Assembly: GCA_000024525.1 (NCBI GenBank)
Contig: CP001769.1
Coordinates: forward strand, 5,427,001 to 5,491,000
DNA length: 64,000 bases
Reading direction: 5' to 3'
Source of the DNA: Spirosoma linguale DSM 74
GTDB lineage: Bacteria; Bacteroidota; Bacteroidia; Cytophagales; Spirosomataceae
Part shown: positions 17,895 through 27,577 of the stretch, piece after piece
Layout: each line of letters starts with the position of its first letter
Numbering within the stretch: position 1 is the first letter of the stretch
The notes under the pieces: generated by a model
The model's input: only the letters and a program-made list of their open reading frames with translations
What the model was told of the DNA's origin: nothing
Database searches by the model: none
Position numbers and translations under genes: made by a program

Positions 17895-18998
17895 ATGAAA
17901 CGACTATTAATTATTGGAGCGGTAGCTGCCCTGATTGCGCTGATTGCTTTCCGATTGATCAACAACAAAAAAGATATTGAAGCGGCCAAAACCTCGTCCG
18001 TCCAATTTCAGACGACGCCCGTTGTCGATGTGTCGCCCGTTTCCTTTGAGCGTCTGGACCAAAGCCTATCGCTGTTGGGAACCGTAGCGGCCCAGAATGA
18101 AGGTGATATTATTGCCGAAACGCGGGGAAAACTCCAGAGCTTTAAACTGGTGCTGGGTACCTACGTCAAAAAAGGCCAGCAGGTGGGGTACGTTCAGGAT
18201 GAAGTTCAGGGCATTGTGGTCCAGAACAATCACACGGCAGTCGAAAACGCCAAACGCGAAATGGAGCGTTACGAGCGTTTGCTTAAAGGCGGTGCCGTAA
18301 CGCAGGAGACCTATCAGAAATACAAGGACCAATACACCACGGCGCTGCTCAACGAAAAGCAACAGCAACGGGTACTGGGCAATGGAGCCGTTGTTGCACC
18401 CATCAGCGGGTACGTGTATGATAAAAAGGTTGAAAACGGAGAGTACGTAGCCGTGGGTGCGGTGCTGGCATCGGTCATCAACCTTCAGGATTTGAAACTC
18501 GTCGTTAACGTGCCGGAGCAGGCCGTTTACCAGCTTAAACTCGGCGATAAAGCCCGTATTACGGCTCAGGCGTTTCCGGGTGTGACATTCTCCGGAACGG
18601 TGCATTACATCAGCCCGAAAGGCGATGCGCTGCACAACTACCCGGTTGAACTTTACCTGACAAACAACAGCAAAAACCAGCTTAAAGCAGGTACACTTGC
18701 CAACGCCAATTTCACCTTCAAACAGGGCATTGCCGGTTTGTTCATTCCGCGCCGGGCATTGGTTGGCGGTGCGGATAGCGCCAGCGTTTACGTGGTCCAG
18801 AACAACGTAGCCCGCTTACGCAAAATCCGACTTGGCTACGATAACGGCGACCAGTATCAGGTTCTGGAAGGACTGAAGCAGGGCGAACCCGTAGTGGTTA
18901 ATGGTCAGCTGAATTTGAGTAACGGTGCTAAAGTAACGGTCAGCGCAGGCGCTGCCGCTGCGAGTAAACCAGACACGTCAGTAGCGGTTAATCCGTAA
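17895..18998 (+). CDS. RND efflux periplasmic adaptor (membrane fusion protein)
   Basis: The 367-aa product has an N-terminal membrane anchor (LLIIGAVAALIALIAF), a lipoyl-like barrel (GDIIAETRGKLQSFKL and VVAPISGYVYDKKVENGEYV), a helical hairpin around residues 105-160 and a beta-barrel to the C-terminus. It links the inner-membrane pump to the TolC channel. The gene lies between both partners with gaps of 10 and 20 bp. Confidence 0.92.
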   Translation: MKRLLIIGAVAALIALIAFRLINNKKDIEAAKTSSVQFQTTPVVDVSPVSFERLDQSLSLLGTVAAQNEGDIIAETRGKLQSFKLVLGTYVKKGQQVGYVQDEVQGIVVQNNHTAVENAKREMERYERLLKGGAVTQETYQKYKDQYTTALLNEKQQQRVLGNGAVVAPISGYVYDKKVENGEYVAVGAVLASVINLQDLKLVVNVPEQAVYQLKLGDKARITAQAFPGVTFSGTVHYISPKGDALHNYPVELYLTNNSKNQLKAGTLANANFTFKQGIAGLFIPRRALVGGADSASVYVVQNNVARLRKIRLGYDNGDQYQVLEGLKQGEPVVVNGQLNLSNGAKVTVSAGAAAASKPDTSVAVNP

Positions 18999-19018
18999 AC
19001 CCTAAAACTAATTAGTAC

Positions 19019-22000
19019 ATGTCAGTAACTGAAATAGCCATTAAACGCCCAACGCTGGTTGTCGTGGCTTTTACGGTCCTGGGTCTGTTGGGTATTATCT
19101 CGTATAAAAGCCTAAACTATACCCTCCTGCCTAAATTCGATGCGGCCGTCGTGACCGTCATTACAACCTATCCCGGCGCAGCCGCCGGTGAGGTAGAGAA
19201 TTCGGTGACCCGTAAACTCGAAGATGCGGTGTCGTCGCTGGAGAACCTGAAAAACATTAGCTCAACCAGTCAGGAAGGGCTTTCGGTGATTCAGATTGAG
19301 TTGAGCGCCAGCGCCGACCCGAACCAGGCGTTACAGGATGCCCAGCGAAAAGTCAACGCCGTCCTGTCGCAGCTACCCGACGAAGTGGAGTCGCCGACCC
19401 TGCAAAAATTCTCGACGGACGACGTTCCCGTTATTCGGATGGGGGTGCGCGCCAATCTGGAAGCGACCAAACTATATGACCTGGTCGATGACCAGATTCG
19501 GACGCAGCTTACGAAAGTTGACGGTGTGGGTCAGGTAACTCTGACGGGTGGTCGCGAGCGCGAAATCCGAATCAGTGTTGATCCCAATAAACTGAAGCTT
19601 TACAACCTTTCGCTGGCACAGGTAACGCAGGCCGTCAACTCGGCCAACCTCGATTACCCAACCGGTCGTATTGAAACCGATCAGGCGCAGTACGCGATTC
19701 GACTGGCCGGTAAGTTTACGGACATCAATCAAATCCGGAATGCCGCCCTGCTGACCTCAACGAATGGTACACAGGTAACGCTACAGGATGTAGCTACCGT
19801 GACTGATGGCGTTTCGGATGCAACGACCATCAACCGCATCAACGGGCGTGAGTCCATTGGTATCTCCATCCAGAAACAAACCGATGCCAACGCCGTGGCC
19901 ATTAGCCAGCAGGTACGGGGCATTCTGGGCAGCATTGAGAAAAAATACGCCAACATCGGTCTGAAATTCGAAGTCACCAGCGACTCATCGACCTATACCC
20001 TCGCATCGGCCGAAGGAGTTATTTTCGACCTTGAGTTTGCCGTCGTGCTGGTGGCGCTGGTTATGCTGCTGTTCCTGCACAGTATTCGGAACGCGTTTAT
20101 TGTGATGGTATCGGTACCGGCGTCGATTATTTCGGTGTTCGTGCCGATGTACCTGCTGGGCTTTACGCTCAACCTGATGACGCTGATGGCCCTGTCGCTG
20201 GTCGTTGGTATTCTGGTCGATGACTCGATTGTGGTGTTGGAAAACATTTACCGCCACCTCGAAATGGGCAAAGACCGGCGCACGGCCTCGCTCGATGGAC
20301 GGAATGAAATTGGCTTTACGGCCCTCGCCATTACCATGGTTGACGTGGTGGTGTTCCTGCCGCTCGTTTTCGTACAGGGACTGATTGCGAACATCATCCG
20401 GGAATTTTCGCTGGTTGTCGTTTTCTCAACGCTAATGTCATTGGTGGTTTCGTTTACCATTACGCCCTTGCTGGCGTCGCGGTTTGCCAAAGAGACGGAC
20501 CTCAGCGGTCGTAGTCCCGGCAAGCGGTTCCTGGCCTGGTTCGAGCGGCAATTTGACTCACTCAAACACGGCTACGCCCGCCTTCTGGTGTGGGGTTTAG
20601 GACATAAACGCTGGGTCTATCTCACGGCTATCACCTTGTTAATCGGGTCGTTTGGGCTTGTAGGCGGTGGTTTTATCGGTACCACCTTCTTCCCGCAGAG
20701 TGATCAGGGCGAATTTATCGTGCAGATTGAGGGCGAACCCTTCAACAGTCTGGCCGAAACCAACCGCATCTGTCAGGTCATCGAGAAGCAGTTAATGCAA
20801 AACAAGCTGGTGACCAAAGTCAACAGTAACGTTGGGTATTCCAGCTCGGCTTCGGGTGGTGGTCTTGGTTCCACACCTTACCACAAGGCCGAGATTACCG
20901 TTACCATCGTACCCAAAGGAGAGCGGAAGATCTCTATCGAACAGTTTGCCGCTCAGACGAAAGCCGAGATTATGAAAACGCCCGGCCTGAACGTAAAATC
21001 AGCCCCAGTGGGCATTACGGGTGGTGCCAACGCGGCCCCGATCCAGATTCTGTTGTTAGGCAATTCCCAGCAGGAATTGCAGCAGGCAGCCGCCATTGTG
21101 AAGCAGGTCGTGAAATCGGTAAGCGGTACAACAGATGTTGAGCTAGCCGTCGATGATCCGAAGCCCGAACTTAAAGTAAATCTGGATCGTCGCCAGATGG
21201 CCCAGTATGGTGTTTCGGTAGCCAATGTAGGCGCTACACTCCAAACGGCTTTCTCGGGGAATACAGACAGTAAATACCGGGTTGGCAGCCGCGATTATGA
21301 CATTCGGGTAGAGCTGAATAAATTCAACCGTCAAAGCAAGGACGATGTTGGCAACCTGACCGTGCCGGATGCACAGGGCAAATTGATTGAAATTCGTCAG
21401 ATTGCTGACCTGCAACTGGGTACGGGTGCTACGCAATTGACGCGTTACAACCGCGTAGGTTCATTATTTGTCAATGCCAACGTGGTTGGTCGTCCGACGG
21501 GTACGGTAGGTACCGAAATTGACAATATTCTTAAAACCAAGCAGTTGCCGGGTGGCGTAACCTACCAACTCAAAGGCGACCTGGAGCGGCAGTCGGATGC
21601 GTTTAGCAGCCTCGGTATTGCGCTGGGGCTAGCCATCACGTTTGTATATCTGCTGATGGTGGCGCTGTACAACTCGTATTTCCGGCCATTCGTTGTCCTG
21701 TTCTCCATCCCAATGGCCATCATCGGGGCCTTTCTGGCGCTGGCGCTGGCTGAGCAGGCCATTTCCTTCTTCGTTATGCTAGGCATGATCATGCTGATCG
21801 GTCTGGTAGCCAAGAACGCCATTCTGCTGGTCGACTTTGCCAACCAGCAGAAAGAAGAAGGTAAAAGTACCGTCGATGCCCTCGTAGAAGCGGGCCGCGA
21901 ACGGATTCGTCCCATTCTAATGACAACCATTGCGATGGCCATTGGTCTGTTACCGATGGCACTGGCGACGGGCGACGGCTCAGAATCGAAGAACGGTCTG

Positions 22001-22168
22001 GCCTGGGTAATCATCGGTGGTCTGATCAGTTCGCTGTTACTGACGCTGGTTCTGGTACCTACCGTGTACCTGACGTTCGAAAATGCCTTTAACGGCATGC
22101 GTCGATTGTATGGCCGGATAACGGGTAAAAAAGACAAGCCCGTACCCGCAAAACATGCCGAAGTATAA
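19019..22168 (+). CDS. RND efflux transporter permease (AcrB/HAE1-like)
   Basis: The 1049-aa inner-membrane pump has the start IKRPTLVVVAFTVLGLLGI (TM1), two large periplasmic loops, and twelve expected membrane helices. The TM4 proton-relay pair is visible in VVGILVDDSIVVLENI, and TM10-12 carry KNAILLVDFANQQKEEGKS. It exports drugs or other small molecules with the upstream adaptor and TolC protein; substrates are unknown. Start ATG 19019, 20 bp after the adaptor. A strong terminator closes the operon. Confidence 0.94.
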   Translation: MSVTEIAIKRPTLVVVAFTVLGLLGIISYKSLNYTLLPKFDAAVVTVITTYPGAAAGEVENSVTRKLEDAVSSLENLKNISSTSQEGLSVIQIELSASADPNQALQDAQRKVNAVLSQLPDEVESPTLQKFSTDDVPVIRMGVRANLEATKLYDLVDDQIRTQLTKVDGVGQVTLTGGREREIRISVDPNKLKLYNLSLAQVTQAVNSANLDYPTGRIETDQAQYAIRLAGKFTDINQIRNAALLTSTNGTQVTLQDVATVTDGVSDATTINRINGRESIGISIQKQTDANAVAISQQVRGILGSIEKKYANIGLKFEVTSDSSTYTLASAEGVIFDLEFAVVLVALVMLLFLHSIRNAFIVMVSVPASIISVFVPMYLLGFTLNLMTLMALSLVVGILVDDSIVVLENIYRHLEMGKDRRTASLDGRNEIGFTALAITMVDVVVFLPLVFVQGLIANIIREFSLVVVFSTLMSLVVSFTITPLLASRFAKETDLSGRSPGKRFLAWFERQFDSLKHGYARLLVWGLGHKRWVYLTAITLLIGSFGLVGGGFIGTTFFPQSDQGEFIVQIEGEPFNSLAETNRICQVIEKQLMQNKLVTKVNSNVGYSSSASGGGLGSTPYHKAEITVTIVPKGERKISIEQFAAQTKAEIMKTPGLNVKSAPVGITGGANAAPIQILLLGNSQQELQQAAAIVKQVVKSVSGTTDVELAVDDPKPELKVNLDRRQMAQYGVSVANVGATLQTAFSGNTDSKYRVGSRDYDIRVELNKFNRQSKDDVGNLTVPDAQGKLIEIRQIADLQLGTGATQLTRYNRVGSLFVNANVVGRPTGTVGTEIDNILKTKQLPGGVTYQLKGDLERQSDAFSSLGIALGLAITFVYLLMVALYNSYFRPFVVLFSIPMAIIGAFLALALAEQAISFFVMLGMIMLIGLVAKNAILLVDFANQQKEEGKSTVDALVEAGRERIRPILMTTIAMAIGLLPMALATGDGSESKNGLAWVIIGGLISSLLLTLVLVPTVYLTFENAFNGMRRLYGRITGKKDKPVPAKHAEV

Positions 22169-22187
22169 CTTAAGTAGTTAACTACAG

Positions 22188-22221
22188 AAGCCGCCTGTGA
22201 CTTAAACAGGCGGCTTTTTTT
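22188..22221 (+). terminator. terminator of the efflux operon
   Basis: AAGCCGCCTGT/ACAGGCGGCTT with a 7-nt loop and a TTTTTT tail, 19 bp after the pump stop codon. Confidence 0.92.
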
Positions 22222-22317
22222 GGCCATTTTTAAGAGTTTTTACGCAGATTAGCTACCTCTACCCTAAGTTTAATTACAATTTAACTAGTTCACTACTTCT
22301 GTTCCGGGTAACGGCAA

Positions 22318-22325
22318 TAGCTTTG
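22318..22325 (+). promoter_or_regulatory. -7 promoter element for the porin
   Basis: TAGCTTTG matches TAnnTTTG, 23 bp before ATG 22349. No clear -33 TTG is present. Confidence 0.45.
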
Positions 22326-22348
22326 TTTATTACCATAGTTATCGCTAC

Positions 22349-23818
22349 ATGAATACATCTATGAAACCTGTTTGGGTAAGTGCGTTGCTGTTGTCGAGTC
22401 AGTTAGCATTTGCCCAACAGCCCACCACCTTGCCCGCCGACACAACAAAGAAGCCAGCTACATCGATCATCGTCTCTGAAAGAGTTAATCAGGCGCCCGC
22501 TCAAAAGTCGGCAGCAGAGAAAAACGAATTGAAATACAATCTGAACGAATCGGGTTCGCATTTCTTCAAAGCGACGTTTTTAAACCAGACCTGGCTTCAA
22601 TTCAATCAAAGCAACCCCGGCTCAACGGTGGTTGGCGTACCTAAAGACAACACCCTGTCTATTGGCCTTCGTCGTACTCGAATGCAGTTATTTGGGCAGA
22701 TCAGCGACCACGTCTTTCTATACATCCAGTTCGGGATGAACAACTTCAACTACCTGAATGGCGGCTTTAACCAGACAGGTTCATCGAACCGGAAAATTCA
22801 GGCCTTCTTTCACGATGCCGTCAGTGAGTATATAGTCTGGAAAAACAAAGATTACCTGAAAATCGGGGGTGGGTTAACGATCGTCAACGGCTTATCACGG
22901 TTTTCGTCGCCCAGTGTCAGCAGCATTATGAGCATGGACGTACCGGTATTTGCGCAGGCAACCGTTGATCAGACGGATGAGTTTTCGCGTAAACTAAGTC
23001 TCTACGCCCGTGGTCAGGTCGGCCACCTCGACTACCGGGTTGTTATGAGCGACCCCTTCCCAATTCAGACAAACGGGGCAGCTTTGCCCACTTACGGACC
23101 TAACTCCATTTTTGCGTTAAAAGGGCATAACAAACAGTTTCAGGGCTTATTCATGTGGCAGTTTTTCGACAAGGAGACGAATCAGGTTCCGGGCTACATT
23201 ACCGGCACTTACCTTGGTGCCCGGCGCATCGTCAACCTCGAAGCCGGTTTCATCACTCAGAAAAATGCGATGGTTCATTTGGCTGCACCGGGCGATACCG
23301 TGTACCAGAACATGAATTTATGGTCGGTGGCTTCGTACGTAGATATGCCGCTGAACAAAGCGAAAGGAACAGCCATCAACGCATACCTTGGCTACTTCCA
23401 TACCGATTACGGCAACAATTACCTGCGTTTCAACGGAGCGCTCAACCCCGCCAGCGACATTGCAGCGGCCCAGCGGCCTGGTGGTTTGGGCAATACCCAA
23501 GGCAACACCTTTCCAATGTTCGGCACAGGAAGCGTAGTATACGGGCAGTTTGGCTATCTGATGAAGCGGAATTTATTCGGTCCGGGCAACGGCACGCTGA
23601 TGCCTTACGTACAGGCGCAGGTAGCCAATTACCAGCGCGTCACCAATACGCTCGGCGTATATAACGTCGGCCTGAACTACCTGATCAAAGGGCACAACGG
23701 CAAGTTCACCCTCGACTACCAGAACCGGCCTTATTACGAACCCTCTCCGTCAACATCGCCACTCTCGGCCGGTGGTCGACGCGGGCAACTGACGCTGCAA
23801 TACCAGGTTTTCATTTAG
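22349..23818 (+). CDS. outer-membrane porin-like beta-barrel protein
   Basis: The 489-aa product has a signal peptide ending in AFAQ, a Lys/Gln-rich linker and a long run of amphipathic strands. It starts the barrel near GSHFFKATFLNQTWLQFNQ and ends with the aromatic-terminated strand RGQLTLQYQVFI, typical of outer-membrane beta-barrels. It resembles phosphate-selective-type porins of Bacteroidota. A second in-frame ATG at 22361 (MKPVWVSALL) may be the true start. It is convergent with mdh, with a shared terminator between them. Confidence 0.75.
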   Translation: MNTSMKPVWVSALLLSSQLAFAQQPTTLPADTTKKPATSIIVSERVNQAPAQKSAAEKNELKYNLNESGSHFFKATFLNQTWLQFNQSNPGSTVVGVPKDNTLSIGLRRTRMQLFGQISDHVFLYIQFGMNNFNYLNGGFNQTGSSNRKIQAFFHDAVSEYIVWKNKDYLKIGGGLTIVNGLSRFSSPSVSSIMSMDVPVFAQATVDQTDEFSRKLSLYARGQVGHLDYRVVMSDPFPIQTNGAALPTYGPNSIFALKGHNKQFQGLFMWQFFDKETNQVPGYITGTYLGARRIVNLEAGFITQKNAMVHLAAPGDTVYQNMNLWSVASYVDMPLNKAKGTAINAYLGYFHTDYGNNYLRFNGALNPASDIAAAQRPGGLGNTQGNTFPMFGTGSVVYGQFGYLMKRNLFGPGNGTLMPYVQAQVANYQRVTNTLGVYNVGLNYLIKGHNGKFTLDYQNRPYYEPSPSTSPLSAGGRRGQLTLQYQVFI

Positions 23819-23881
23819 GTGGTTACTGGCTAATAGGTATTGGTTAGTCAGTTAGCCTTTTGGTACAGCAGGAACTAAAAC

Positions 23882-23915
23882 AAAAAATCCCGCCATCAAT
23901 CTGGCGGGATTTTTT
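23882..23915. terminator. bidirectional terminator between porin gene and mdh
   Basis: AAAAAATCCCGCCA/TGGCGGGATTTTTT with a 6-nt loop. The T-runs serve both converging genes. Confidence 0.92.
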
Positions 23916-23933
23916 CAAAACGCGGCATAAGAA

Positions 23934-24875
23934 TTAGATACCAATATTCAGCGTGCTCAGTACGCCATTCATATTCCGAACGGCATCGGCCGATTTGTTG
24001 AAGGCAGCCTGCTCTTCGTCGGTCAGTTTGTAATCAATAATTTCTTCCCAGCCATTACGGCCCAATACAACCGGAACACCAAGGCAAATGTCCGACTGGC
24101 CATACTCCCCTTCCAGCAATACGCAGGAGGGGATGATCCGCTTCTGATCGCGAACGATGGCTTCTACCATGTAGGCACCAGCAGCACCCGGCGCGTACCA
24201 GGCCGATGTACCAATTAAACCGGTAAGGGTAGCACCACCTACCATGGTATCGGCAGCTACTTTCTTCAGGGTATCTTCATCCAGGAACTGGCTTACCGGC
24301 ACACCGGCTTTCGTAGCCAGACGCGTCAGCGGGATCATGGTCGTATCGCCGTGACCACCGATAACAGACGCCTGCAAATCGTTGGGTGAACACTCCAGTG
24401 CCAGCGACAGGTAGGTTTTAAAACGAGCCGAATCCAGCGCACCACCCAACCCGATAACCCGGTTCTTTGGCAAACCCGATGCTTTCAGCGCCAGGTAGGT
24501 CATCGTATCCATTGGGTTAGAGATGATAATGAAAATCGCATCGGGCGAGTATTTCAGAATGTTCTCGGTAACGCCTTTTACAATTCCTGCGTTGATACCG
24601 ATCAGATCTTCGCGGGTCATACCCGGCTTACGGGGCAAACCCGAGGTGATCACGACAACATCGGAACCGGCCGTTTTCTCATAATCATTGGTAGAGCCCG
24701 TCAGCTTTACATCGCAGTCGAGCAAGGTTGACGCCTGAAGCATATCGAGCGACTTACCTTCGCTGATACCTTCTTTAATATCTAATAAAACGACTTCATG
24801 GGCGAGTTCCCGGCGGGCGATGTTATCGGCGCAGGTGGCTCCAACGGCCCCGGCACCTACTACGGTAACTTTCAT
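23934..24875 (-). CDS. mdh: malate dehydrogenase
   Basis: The 313-aa enzyme interconverts malate and oxaloacetate in the TCA cycle. It has the NAD-binding loop GAGAVGATCADNIA (residues 7-20), the active-site region VSNPMDTMTYLALK-like (SNPMDTMTYLA here), and the catalytic HGDTTMIPLTR. It belongs to the LDH-like MDH group common in Bacteroidota. Start ATG at 24875, with a -7 box 36 bp upstream. Confidence 0.95.
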   Translation of the reverse strand: MKVTVVGAGAVGATCADNIARRELAHEVVLLDIKEGISEGKSLDMLQASTLLDCDVKLTGSTNDYEKTAGSDVVVITSGLPRKPGMTREDLIGINAGIVKGVTENILKYSPDAIFIIISNPMDTMTYLALKASGLPKNRVIGLGGALDSARFKTYLSLALECSPNDLQASVIGGHGDTTMIPLTRLATKAGVPVSQFLDEDTLKKVAADTMVGGATLTGLIGTSAWYAPGAAGAYMVEAIVRDQKRIIPSCVLLEGEYGQSDICLGVPVVLGRNGWEEIIDYKLTDEEQAAFNKSADAVRNMNGVLSTLNIGI

Positions 24876-24910
24876 ACAGTATTCGGAATTAAAGGGTTAA
24901 CAAACGTCCG

Positions 24911-24918
24911 CAAAAGTA
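24911..24918 (-). promoter_or_regulatory. -7 promoter element for mdh
   Basis: TACTTTTG on the minus strand matches TAnnTTTG and leaves a ~29-nt leader. A TTTG lies 16 nt upstream, shorter than the usual 19. Confidence 0.5.
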
Positions 24919-24998
24919 CGTCTCGCCATCAAGACAAACCACAGTGCACCAATTAAAACTTATAGTCCGTTCCAACGTTTATTAGTTATTCAGTGAAT

Positions 24999-25006
24999 TA
25001 TTTTTG
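24999..25006 (+). promoter_or_regulatory. -7 promoter element for the DUF1232 gene
   Basis: TATTTTTG matches TAnnTTTG, 62 bp before ATG 25068. There is no -33 TTG at the usual distance. Confidence 0.35.
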
Positions 25007-25067
25007 TTAAACATTCACTATAATTTGCGTTGCTGGTTAGCTGCCAGCACGAACCACACGAATAACA

Positions 25068-25529
25068 ATGGCAAACAAAAGTCTTATTTCGAGGATTTTA
25101 ACGTCTATTTTCTTTAAACGAGCCAACGTAGGCGCTGTTCGATACGCCCGTAACTCCCGGAGTCTTTACCAGTTAATTCGGGATGCGCTGGATAAAAGCG
25201 GTGGCTTGTCGGGCAACAACATAGCCGCCTTTCGTGAGCAACTGGGCATTGTAACACGTCTGCTAAAAGCTTATGCCTCGGGAGACTATCGCCAGTTACC
25301 CTGGAAAACTCTGATCCGGGTTATTGCCGTACTTATCTATTTTGTGTCGCCAATCGACATCCTTCCCGACTTCCTGCCAATTGTGGGTTTGACGGACGAT
25401 ATAGCACTGATGCTCTGGCTCTTTAGCGGTATAAAAGATGATATTGAGAAGTTCCGCCAGTGGGAACAAACGACGGCCGCTGCGGGTGAAATGACAACCC
25501 AGCCGGTCAAAACTATTAAGATTGGGTGA
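25068..25529 (+). CDS. DUF1232 (YkvA) family membrane protein
   Basis: The 153-aa product carries the DUF1232 core YFVSPIDILPDFLPIVGLTDD at about 94-114, with hydrophobic segments before and after it. The first 60 residues are basic and likely cytoplasmic. The function of this family is not known. It is divergent from mdh and 214 bp upstream of tatA. Confidence 0.82.
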   Translation: MANKSLISRILTSIFFKRANVGAVRYARNSRSLYQLIRDALDKSGGLSGNNIAAFREQLGIVTRLLKAYASGDYRQLPWKTLIRVIAVLIYFVSPIDILPDFLPIVGLTDDIALMLWLFSGIKDDIEKFRQWEQTTAAAGEMTTQPVKTIKIG

Positions 25530-25712
25530 GTAAAAAGGGGGAAATTTCCCGTTTAAGGTTTACAACAGCGTTGTTCTCGCCTAGTACAGGAAACATTAAC
25601 CAGGCAACTATTCGGTAACGGGCTGCAACTTTAAACAGCAATCACAAAACCGAACAGAGGGTTGCTGCGTAAGTTTCACAGAGTTTTAATAGATTGTACG
25701 AGAGAGTTTTGT

Positions 25713-25720
25713 TAATTTTG
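25713..25720 (+). promoter_or_regulatory. -7 promoter element for tatA
   Basis: TAATTTTG matches TAnnTTTG, 24 bp before the start codon. A TTG lies 16 nt upstream, slightly short of the normal spacing. Confidence 0.5.
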
Positions 25721-25743
25721 CATACATTCAAATCCCAGGAAAC

Positions 25744-25947
25744 ATGATTTCGGCAAACATTTTGGCATTTATGGGTTTGGGCGGTCAGGAAATGATTTTT
25801 ATCTTCCTGGCATTGCTCCTGTTGTTTGGCGCTAAAAAGATTCCCGAACTCGCACGGGGACTTGGTAAAGGCATCAAAGAATTCAAAGACGCTACCAAAG
25901 ACGTTCGCGAAAATATCGAAGAAGGTCTGAAAGAGTCGGAGAAATAA
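25744..25947 (+). CDS. tatA: twin-arginine translocase subunit TatA/TatE
   Basis: The 67-aa product has a single N-terminal membrane helix (MIFIFLALLLLFGAKKIPEL with the conserved Phe-Gly hinge) and the amphipathic helix ARGLGKGIKEFKDA, which together define TatA. It forms the pore-like assembly that exports folded proteins. No tatC is nearby. Two Tat-signal ferritin-like proteins at 48046-49524 are possible clients. Confidence 0.93.
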   Translation: MISANILAFMGLGGQEMIFIFLALLLLFGAKKIPELARGLGKGIKEFKDATKDVRENIEEGLKESEK

Positions 25948-25963
25948 TCCGCTTCATTTATAG

Positions 25964-26008
25964 ACAGACAATTGAGCAGCCCCAAACCGGAGCCGCTTAA
26001 TTGTCTGT
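25964..26008 (+). terminator. probable terminator after tatA
   Basis: ACAGACAATT/AATTGTCTGT, extended inward by an imperfect GAGC/GCTT pairing, with TTTC following. It lies 17 bp after the tatA stop codon. Confidence 0.65.
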
Positions 26009-26045
26009 TTCTGCTTTATAGGGTTTTCAAGTCACTTCCTCTGTT

Positions 26046-27485
26046 TTGACACTATACCGTAACTTCTCCAACGTTCAGGCCGATCTCAGCAACGGCTCTC
26101 TTACCTGCCAGCAACTGGTAGAGCAATATCTCGTTCGGATTGACGAGAACCGCCATCTCAATGCCTTCACCGAAGTATACGCCACCGAGGCCCGGCAACA
26201 GGCCGAAGCAATAGACCAGAAACTAGCCGCCGGAACAGCCGGTCGGTTAGCCGGTATGGTCGTCGGCATTAAAGATGTACTGAGTTACACCGGACACGGT
26301 GTTCGGGCTGGCAGCAAGATTCTGGATAATTTTACGGCTCAGTTTACGGCAACGGCAGTACAACGCCTGCTCGACGAAGATGTCATTATTATTGGTCGGC
26401 AAAACTGCGATGAGTTTGCCATGGGTTCCTCGAACGAGAACTCATCGTTTGGCCCGGTTCTTAATGCGGCTGATACCAGCCGTGTACCGGGCGGATCGAG
26501 TGGCGGATCAGCGGTAGCGGTGCAGGCGGGGCTTTGTCTGGCCAGCATTGGCTCCGATACCGGTGGCTCGGTTCGTCAGCCAGCCGCCTTTTGTGGGGTT
26601 GTGGGTCTCAAACCAACTTATGGGCGTATTAGTCGGTGGGGATTAATTGCCTATGCTTCGTCATTCGATTGCATCGGTCCCATAGCCAACACCGTTGACG
26701 ATGCTGCCCTGTTGCTCGAAATAATGGCCGGTCCCGATGCGTTCGACAGCACGGTGTCGAGCCAGCCCGTTTCGGCTTATTCACAGGCAACTCTGCCAGA
26801 TCGGCCGCTCCGTATCGCTTATCTGCGCGATGGAATCGAAAGTTCGGGCGTCGATCCCTCCATTCGGGAAGCGACTCAGGCAAAGATCGACGCACTTAGA
26901 AAGGCTGGCCATACGGTAGAACCCGTTGATATATCGCTTATTAAGTACTTGCTTCCGACGTATTATATTTTAACCACGGCCGAGGCTTCTTCCAACCTGT
27001 CCCGCTTTGACGGCGTGCGATACGGCTATAGAAGTCTATCCAACGACACACCAGCTTTAGACCTTTTGTCGTTGTACAAAAAAAGCCGCACGGAAGGGTT
27101 CGGCGCTGAGGTTCGTAAACGCATTCTGCTGGGCACGTTTGCGTTAAGTGCCAGCTATTATGATGCGTATTATACCAAAGCGCAGCAAGTTCGCCGACTG
27201 ATTCGTCAGGAAGCCGAACAGCTTTTTGAGCAGTACGATTTTTTACTATCGCCCACCACACCGACACCCGCCTTTCGATTAGGCGAAAAGACCGGCGGAA
27301 GCGCCAACGATGACCCACTGCAGATGTACCTCGCCGATATTTTTACGGTGCAGGCTAATGTAGTCGGTTATCCGGCCATATCCATTCCAGCCGGAACAGA
27401 TGCCAACGGACTGCCCATTGGGATACAGCTGATGGCTCCACCTTTTGCAGAGGAAGCTCTGGTAGCACTGGCAAGAAAGATGTAG
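26046..27485 (+). CDS. gatA: Asp-tRNA(Asn)/Glu-tRNA(Gln) amidotransferase subunit A
   Basis: GatA is the glutaminase half of the GatCAB enzyme that amidates mischarged tRNA. The 479-aa product shows the amidase triad Lys76 (VGIKDV), Ser151 in GGSSGGSA (149-156) and Ser175 in SDTGGSVRQPA. Start TTG at 26046 gives the product MTLYRNFSNV; no ATG fits the N-terminus. gatB and gatC are not adjacent, as is common. Confidence 0.93.
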   Translation: MTLYRNFSNVQADLSNGSLTCQQLVEQYLVRIDENRHLNAFTEVYATEARQQAEAIDQKLAAGTAGRLAGMVVGIKDVLSYTGHGVRAGSKILDNFTAQFTATAVQRLLDEDVIIIGRQNCDEFAMGSSNENSSFGPVLNAADTSRVPGGSSGGSAVAVQAGLCLASIGSDTGGSVRQPAAFCGVVGLKPTYGRISRWGLIAYASSFDCIGPIANTVDDAALLLEIMAGPDAFDSTVSSQPVSAYSQATLPDRPLRIAYLRDGIESSGVDPSIREATQAKIDALRKAGHTVEPVDISLIKYLLPTYYILTTAEASSNLSRFDGVRYGYRSLSNDTPALDLLSLYKKSRTEGFGAEVRKRILLGTFALSASYYDAYYTKAQQVRRLIRQEAEQLFEQYDFLLSPTTPTPAFRLGEKTGGSANDDPLQMYLADIFTVQANVVGYPAISIPAGTDANGLPIGIQLMAPPFAEEALVALARKM

Positions 27486-27577
27486 GATATATACTGTAGG
27501 GGATAGGATGTACTTGAGCAAGAGCCTCCACATATATCCTATATCGACTATAACAAACGTAACTGAACGAAACCTAT

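Noticed and set aside
15852..22168. Prophage or other large mobile island around the efflux operon
   Set aside because: There is no integrase, tRNA junction or phage gene, and base use looks like that of the neighbours.
25539..25550. GGGAAATTTCCC palindrome after the DUF1232 gene as a terminator
   Set aside because: It is loop-free and short, with no T-run after it; support is too weak.
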